Assembly (NCBI GenBank): GCA_913041145.1
Contig: CAJWHE010000001.1
Location: forward strand, 62,001 to 126,000
DNA from: an uncultured Paracoccaceae bacterium
Lineage (GTDB): Bacteria; Pseudomonadota; Alphaproteobacteria; Rhodobacterales; Rhodobacteraceae
Direction of reading: 5' to 3'
DNA length: 64,000 nt
Made by a program: the position numbers and the translations under genes. Shown here one piece after another: positions 58,137 to 64,000 of this stretch; position 1 is the first letter of the stretch; every line of letters begins with the position of its first letter. The notes under the pieces are model-generated. The model searched no databases. It was not told where the DNA came from and worked only from the letters and a program-made list of their open reading frames with translations.

Positions 58137-59009
58137 TCAATTGAGTCTTCCGATTACCCATGTGGGATTAGATTTTGTAACTTCTAGATATTTTTGTAAT
58201 AATTCCTTGTCTGGTTTAACATTAGTTCCTGTTTCAGCTGCTGCAAGTCCACCAGATATGAAAAGAGAGTCTAATTTTTCGTCAATAGCACCCTTTATAT
58301 CGGTCGAGATTCCATCTCCTATACATAAAATTTCATCATCTAATATACTGTTATCTAAATTTTTAAGATGAAGACGAGCTAGATTATAAATTGGTTTATG
58401 TGGTTTTCCAAAATATAAACTCTTACCTCCCATTTTTGTATATTGAGCAGCAAGTGCGCCAGCGCACCACTCTCTGGTATCACCCCTGTCAACTACTATA
58501 TCTGGATTAGCACAGAGTAGTTTAAGCCCTTTATCTTTAGCGTACTCAAAATCACTTAAATTTTTATCTGGAGAGATTAAAGGATCGAATGGGCCGCAAC
58601 ACACTATCCCATCTGCTTCTTTTAGAGGAACTAAGGTTATGTTTTCAAACTTCTCTTCAGATAGGGGTACATCAAAGAAATTCATATCATGAGGTTGGCC
58701 TATAAAGTATATTTTTCTTCCCACTACCCCTGAGAACATTGCATGTCGAGCAGAGTCTCCTGAAGTAGCTATCGCATCCCAGCTAGAAGGTTCAATACCA
58801 ATTTTTTTAATCTGCTGTTCAACGCTACTACTATGTCTTGGTGCGTTGGTAACTAGAATTACTAGGCCTCCATTGGCTCTATAGGTTTGAAGAGCGTATA
58901 CTGCCTCTAAAAATGGTTTATATCCGTCGTGCAGACATCCCCAGAGATCTACGAATAGTGCTTTATACTGATTAGAGATTTCTGATAGACTATTGATTAT
59001 TTTGGTCAT
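58137..59009 (-). CDS. HAD-IIA family hydrolase (TIGR01459-type)
   Basis: HAD phosphatase-like protein of 290 residues from the chosen ATG. The first motif is altered: it reads FVDLWGCLHDG, so the first Asp is present but the usual DxD becomes DLW, with H-D following. This is a property of the TIGR01459 alphaproteobacterial subfamily. VTNAPRHSSSVEQQ gives motif II, LYFGKPHKPIYNLA the Lys motif and CIGDGISTDIKGA motif IV. NagD-like cap elements are present. The substrate is unknown. A GTG at 59051 would add 14 residues. The gene begins after the hppA terminator. Confidence 0.85.
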   Translation of the reverse strand: MTKIINSLSEISNQYKALFVDLWGCLHDGYKPFLEAVYALQTYRANGGLVILVTNAPRHSSSVEQQIKKIGIEPSSWDAIATSGDSARHAMFSGVVGRKIYFIGQPHDMNFFDVPLSEEKFENITLVPLKEADGIVCCGPFDPLISPDKNLSDFEYAKDKGLKLLCANPDIVVDRGDTREWCAGALAAQYTKMGGKSLYFGKPHKPIYNLARLHLKNLDNSILDDEILCIGDGISTDIKGAIDEKLDSLFISGGLAAAETGTNVKPDKELLQKYLEVTKSNPTWVIGRLN

Positions 59010-59061
59010 TAGGTAATTAGCCTCACGAAATTTATTTTTATTTTTTAACACTTAGTTAGAT

Positions 59062-59092
59062 AAAAAAAATGACCCAAACTAATGGATCATTT
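59062..59092 (-). terminator. Rho-independent terminator of hppA
   Basis: On the minus strand AAATGATCC and GGGTCATTT form a 9-bp stem with one G-U pair around an 8-nt loop. A run of eight T residues follows in total, including those at the stem base. It lies 30 bp after the hppA stop. Confidence 0.75.
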
Positions 59093-59121
59093 TAAAACTT
59101 ATTATACTCAATCTTGATAAC

Positions 59122-61152
59122 TTACAGAATTAATAGTGGAGCTATCACTAGGCTAACAATTGCCATTACATTTATTAAAATATTCATTGCTGGCCCAGAC
59201 GTATCTTTCATAGGATCACCAACGGTATCACCTACTACTGCAGCTTTATGGACATCAGAACCCTTTCCGCCCAAATTACCTTTCTCAACATATTTTTTAG
59301 CGTTATCCCAGGCTCCACCAGCGTTTGCCATCATCAAAGCCATCATGACACAACATATAAGTGCTCCAGCTAGCATACCACCTAACGCTTCAGCGCCAAG
59401 ACCAAAACCGATTACAACTGGTGCGAGGACAGCAAGTGCACCAGGAACTATCATTTTTCGCAGAGCTGCTCTGGTTGCAATATCTACACAACGTGCAGTA
59501 TCTGGTTTAGCTTTACCTTCTAGCAAGCCAGGAATTTCCCTGAACTGACGACGTACTTCTTCAATCATTTCAAAAGCGGCATCCCCTACCGCTCTCATTG
59601 TCATAGAGCTCACTAAGAATGGAAATATTCCACCAATGAACATTCCACATAATACCAGGGGATCATTTATCGCTAGTGTAAAGTCTTTTCCTGGGTTTAA
59701 TGCTTCCCATCTTACAGCAATTTTCTCAATGTAAGCGCTGATCAATGCCAAAGCAGCTAGTGCTGCTGCCGAAATAGCAAAACCCTTACCAATTGCAGCT
59801 GTAGTGTTGCCGACTTCATCAAGCCCATCTGTAATTTCTCTGGTTTCTGGACCCATTTCGGCCATCTCTGCAATGCCGCCTGCATTATCAGCTACTGGAC
59901 CATATGCGTCAATAGCCATGGTAATTCCCACAGTACTTAGCATTCCAACAGCAGCCATTCCTACTCCGTAAAGACCTGCTGATAAGTTGGCAAAAAATAT
60001 GATAGCGGCAATAGTTAATACAGGAAGAGCAACAGACTCCATCCCTACGGCTAATCCAGATATCATAACTGTGGCAGGACCAGTTTCTCCATCCTTGGCA
60101 ATTTTCCGGACGGGAGGGCCTCCTGTGTAGTATTCCGTAATCAGGCCTACAATTATACCGCCAACTGCGCCAACTAGAACTGCTTGCCATACGCCTGCAG
60201 ATACGCCTGCATTGGCTACCAAGAAATAAGCTAAAACGATGAACAGAATTGCGGAACCTATAGTTCCAAAACGAAGGGCCACATCTGGGCTTTTGTTTGC
60301 AAACAATCTAACGGAAAGAATTCCTGCGAGAGAACAAATAAGCCCAAGAGAAGCAAGAGCTAATGGCATGAATTGAAGAGCACTCCTATCGCCACCAAGA
60401 TGGTTTACATCGACGAGTGACATGGATGCTGCTAAAGCAATAGAAGCTATCATAGAACCACAATAACTCTCAAAAATATCTGATCCCATCCCAGCCACAT
60501 CACCGACATTGTCCCCGACGTTGTCTGCAATGACAGCTGGATTTCGAGGGTCGTCTTCCGGAATGCCTGCTTCTACCTTGCCGACCAAGTCAGCACCGAC
60601 ATCAGCACTCTTCGTAAAAATTCCACCACCAACGCGGCTAAATAGCGCTACAGAAGAGGCTCCCATTGCGAACCCCTCAATTGAGTGGATTGTTTCTGAA
60701 CTTCCTGCCATATAATGATAGAGAACACCTACACCCAGAAGACCAACAGAGGCTACTGTTAATCCCATTATCGAGCCGCCGGAAAAAGCTATATTCAAGG
60801 CTGCTGAAGCGCCACTGGTATTTGCGGCGACGGCTGTTCGAACATTTGCACGAGTTGCCGTATACATTCCGATATATCCCGCAACCCCTGAACACGCAGC
60901 TCCCAAGAAGAAAGCAATTGCTGTTCCAGCGCCCAGACTAAAGTACAGTGCAACTATACATACCAAACAGAAGATCGCTAGACGTTTATATTCGGCCGCC
61001 ATGAAAACCATAGCTCCAAGATGAATTTCATCTGCAATTTCTTTTACTCGTCCTTCGCCTCCAGAGCTTTGAAGAATTTTCATGTAGGTTAAAAGAGCAG
61101 CTATCATACCAAGAGCGCCTAAGCTTATTGGTAACATTGCAGAAGAAAGCAT
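59122..61152 (-). CDS. hppA: Membrane-bound ion-translocating pyrophosphatase
   Basis: Integral-membrane pyrophosphatase that couples PPi hydrolysis to cation export, 676 residues with about 16 membrane segments. Substrate motifs are [46 protein letters not shown] in order (residues 184-229), the central [14 protein letters not shown], and the C-terminal [19 protein letters not shown]. The residues at the K+-dependence positions are A452 and G455 in [11 protein letters not shown], and the gate region has E228 in DIFESY. By family knowledge this suggests a K+-dependent enzyme, perhaps Na+-transporting. I chose the ATG at 61152 because AAGGAT lies 7-8 bp upstream; a GTG 17 codons earlier lacks a good SD. 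Confidence 0.93.
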   Translation of the reverse strand: MLSSAMLPISLGALGMIAALLTYMKILQSSGGEGRVKEIADEIHLGAMVFMAAEYKRLAIFCLVCIVALYFSLGAGTAIAFFLGAACSGVAGYIGMYTATRANVRTAVAANTSGASAALNIAFSGGSIMGLTVASVGLLGVGVLYHYMAGSSETIHSIEGFAMGASSVALFSRVGGGIFTKSADVGADLVGKVEAGIPEDDPRNPAVIADNVGDNVGDVAGMGSDIFESYCGSMIASIALAASMSLVDVNHLGGDRSALQFMPLALASLGLICSLAGILSVRLFANKSPDVALRFGTIGSAILFIVLAYFLVANAGVSAGVWQAVLVGAVGGIIVGLITEYYTGGPPVRKIAKDGETGPATVMISGLAVGMESVALPVLTIAAIIFFANLSAGLYGVGMAAVGMLSTVGITMAIDAYGPVADNAGGIAEMAEMGPETREITDGLDEVGNTTAAIGKGFAISAAALAALALISAYIEKIAVRWEALNPGKDFTLAINDPLVLCGMFIGGIFPFLVSSMTMRAVGDAAFEMIEEVRRQFREIPGLLEGKAKPDTARCVDIATRAALRKMIVPGALAVLAPVVIGFGLGAEALGGMLAGALICCVMMALMMANAGGAWDNAKKYVEKGNLGGKGSDVHKAAVVGDTVGDPMKDTSGPAMNILINVMAIVSLVIAPLLIL

Positions 61153-61440
61153 AGATTGAATCCTTATGTTGGAAAAGTTTGGTTTGCTATTTAGGAAACC
61201 CACTTTAGAGTTTAAAATCGACGTGCTTATATCTTTAATGTTTCACTCTGTAAAGTCATGATTAGTTCGTTAATTATCGTATATTTTATTACTGTTATTA
61301 ATCCGTAATTTGATTAAACGAGTTGTACCTTAATTTCTATTTTTAATAATCAGTTCTTACTAATTTTTTATCGTTCTTAAATAGCTTGTTCATCAATACC
61401 ATTTACTAAGAATTACTACTAAATAAAATAATAATTCTAC
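61153..61440. other. Intergenic spacer between divergent hppA and groES, no gene seen
   Basis: Together with the groES control region this forms the largest gene-free stretch of the window (about 410 bp). This AT-rich part has no ORF with a plausible SD and codon pattern, no tRNA and no recognisable riboswitch. It presumably holds the hppA promoter, for which no clear hexamers were found. Confidence 0.6.
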
Positions 61441-61451
61441 TGGCTCAGTAC

Positions 61452-61480
61452 TTGACTCTTCCCAAGGGCATACCTATCTG
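61452..61480 (+). promoter_or_regulatory. Sigma-70-type promoter of groESL
   Basis: TTGACT followed after 17 bp by TATCTG. Transcription would begin at or just inside the CIRCE element 8 bp downstream, the usual arrangement for HrcA-repressed chaperone operons. Confidence 0.65.
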
Positions 61481-61487
61481 AAGTCTG

Positions 61488-61514
61488 TTGGCACTCTTAT
61501 GATGAGAGTGCTAA
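61488..61514. promoter_or_regulatory. CIRCE element (HrcA operator)
   Basis: TTGGCACTC, nine bases, then GAGTGCTAA: the consensus CIRCE inverted repeat (TTAGCACTC-N9-GAGTGCTAA) with a single mismatch in the left arm. It predicts heat-shock control of groESL by HrcA, whose gene is not in the window. Confidence 0.95.
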
Positions 61515-61564
61515 ACGTCCAAGTATGGAAATTAATATAAACTGTGAGCTAAGGAGCTACTAAA

Positions 61565-61852
61565 ATGGCATTAAAACCACTTCATGACCGCGTGCTTGTA
61601 AGGCGCGTAGAAAGCGAAGAAAAAACTGCTGGGGGACTTATAATTCCAGACAGTGCAAAAGAAAAACCTGCAGAGGGAGAAATTGTATCTGCTGGTGAAG
61701 GTTCTCGCAAAGATAGCGGAGAGCTAATTGAGATGGCAGTATCAGTAGGAGATAAAGTTCTATTTGGTAAATGGTCAGGTACAGAAGTAACGGTTGATGG
61801 TGAAGAACTATTAATCATGAAAGAGAGCGATATTTTAGGCATTTTGTCTTAA
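61565..61852 (+). CDS. groES: Co-chaperonin GroES
   Basis: Ten-kilodalton lid of the GroEL folding chamber, 95 residues. It starts [38 protein letters not shown] in the classic arrangement, including the mobile loop with GGLIIPD, and ends [22 protein letters not shown] 8 bp upstream of the ATG is a near-perfect SD. Expression is expected to be controlled by the CIRCE element 50 bp upstream. groEL follows after 36 bp. Confidence 0.97.
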   Translation: MALKPLHDRVLVRRVESEEKTAGGLIIPDSAKEKPAEGEIVSAGEGSRKDSGELIEMAVSVGDKVLFGKWSGTEVTVDGEELLIMKESDILGILS

Positions 61853-61885
61853 ATCGTATCACCTTTAATTTAATTAGGAGCTTAA

Positions 61886-63553
<1,668 letters not shown>

Positions 63554-63579
63554 CCCATCCTCCAATATGTAATAAATTT

Positions 63580-63608
63580 AAAGGCCCATTTTAATGGGCC
63601 TTTTTATA
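63580..63608 (+). terminator. Rho-independent terminator of groESL
   Basis: AAAGGCCCATT and its exact complement AATGGGCCTTT (two-base gap, effectively a larger loop) followed by a T-rich tract (TTTTTATATTTT). It also lies at the end of the converging tldD, overlapping its last codon and stop, and could serve both. Confidence 0.88.
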
Positions 63609-64000
63609 TTTTGGCGCCTCCAACTGTAAGACCACCAATCATTAAAGTTGGCTGACCTACGCCTACTGGTACCCACTGACCTGCTTTTCCACAATTGCCG
63701 ACCCCCGGATCTAATTTGAGGTCATCTCCGATCGCACGGATATTTTTTAGGGCTGTTGCTCCATCACCTATAATTGTGGCCCCTTGAACTGGGTGAAGTA
63801 TTTTTCCATTTTCTACTTTGTATGCTTCTGTACACGAGAAGACAAATTTCCCATTAGTTATATCTACTTGACCGCCCCCAAATCCAACTGCGTAGATTCC
63901 GTTGCGCAATTCAGCTAAAATATCATTAGGACTGTCTGTACCTGCCAACATATAGGTATTAGTCATTCTTGGCAGGGGAGAATGCGCATAACTTTCTCTC
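63604..64000 (-). CDS. tldD: Metalloprotease TldD, C-terminal part (runs off the window)
   Basis: The frame stays open to the right edge, so this is the C-terminal 131 residues of a longer gene, not a 120-residue protein starting at the internal Met. The visible sequence begins [20 protein letters not shown], the TldD/PmbA family segment. It then has [56 protein letters not shown], and the end [28 protein letters not shown] in pieces. TldD works with TldE in proteolytic maturation and degradation of peptides. The zinc-site HExxxH lies outside the window. Confidence 0.92.
   Translation of the reverse strand, partial: RESYAHSPLPRMTNTYMLAGTDSPNDILAELRNGIYAVGFGGGQVDITNGKFVFSCTEAYKVENGKILHPVQGATIIGDGATALKNIRAIGDDLKLDPGVGNCGKAGQWVPVGVGQPTLMIGGLTVGGAKI

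Overview
The window is a gene-dense, AT-rich stretch of an alphaproteobacterial chromosome. Gene content and order point to a marine Rhodobacterales (Roseobacter-group) bacterium with a streamlined genome. The pointers are an aapJQMP general amino-acid transporter, an ATP12-type F1 assembly chaperone, the rpmH-rnpA-yidD-ttcA-yidC-MOSC-engB-argB cluster, a FYDLN-acid protein beside a tRNA-Ala gene, phosphatidylcholine synthase, a separate atpHAGDC (F1 only) operon, and a TolQ-like/OmpA-like pair. No phage, insertion sequence, CRISPR array, rRNA or secretion island was seen. The species assignment is inference from gene content and order; no database was searched.

Layout. 1-1545: end of an RluA/RluC-family pseudouridine synthase, a HAD phosphatase and the ATP12 chaperone. 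1772-6280: aapJQMP, with two stem-loops between the binding-protein gene and the permeases. 6311-9094 (minus): M20 amidohydrolase and aldehyde dehydrogenase. 9223-15256 (minus): the rpmH-to-argB operon for RNase P, membrane-protein insertion, tRNA thiolation, ribosome assembly and arginine synthesis. 15518-18657: tRNA-Arg, a divergent acyl-CoA dehydrogenase/CoA-transferase pair, tRNA-Ala and the FYDLN protein. 18806-20995: metallopeptidase, GntR/FCD regulator and SGNH hydrolase. 21014-32463: a TCA-cycle block, with sdhCDA on the minus strand, tauE, then mdh, sucA, sucB, lpd and sdhB on the plus strand. 32521-41801: truA, ileS, pcs, xerC, DUF484, a transaldolase-like gene and priA. 41921-49364: prephenate dehydrogenase, DUF2125, the TolQ/OmpA-like pair and clpA. 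49561-55370: methyltransferase and atpHAGDC. 55376-63553: prs, a YcgN-like gene, ribF, a HAD-IIA protein, hppA and groESL with a CIRCE operator. 63604-64000: C-terminal part of tldD.

The most interesting signal is regulatory. A 10-bp perfect palindrome, TGTGATCACA, lies 7 bp upstream of the GntR/FCD regulator gene and occurs twice, 21 bp centre to centre, just upstream of a TTGACA box in front of sucA. A one-mismatch copy, TGTGGTCACA, lies upstream of sdhC. This predicts a local autoregulated regulon in which one GntR protein controls succinate dehydrogenase and 2-oxoglutarate dehydrogenase. That would also explain how the displaced sdhB, now at the end of the suc operon, is kept in step with sdhCDA. 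The sucCD genes that normally lie between mdh and sucA in this group are missing from that position. Other points of note are a membrane pyrophosphatase with residues typical of K+-dependent, possibly Na+-pumping enzymes, and an acyl-CoA dehydrogenase whose catalytic glutamate appears to be at the isovaleryl/long-chain-type position.
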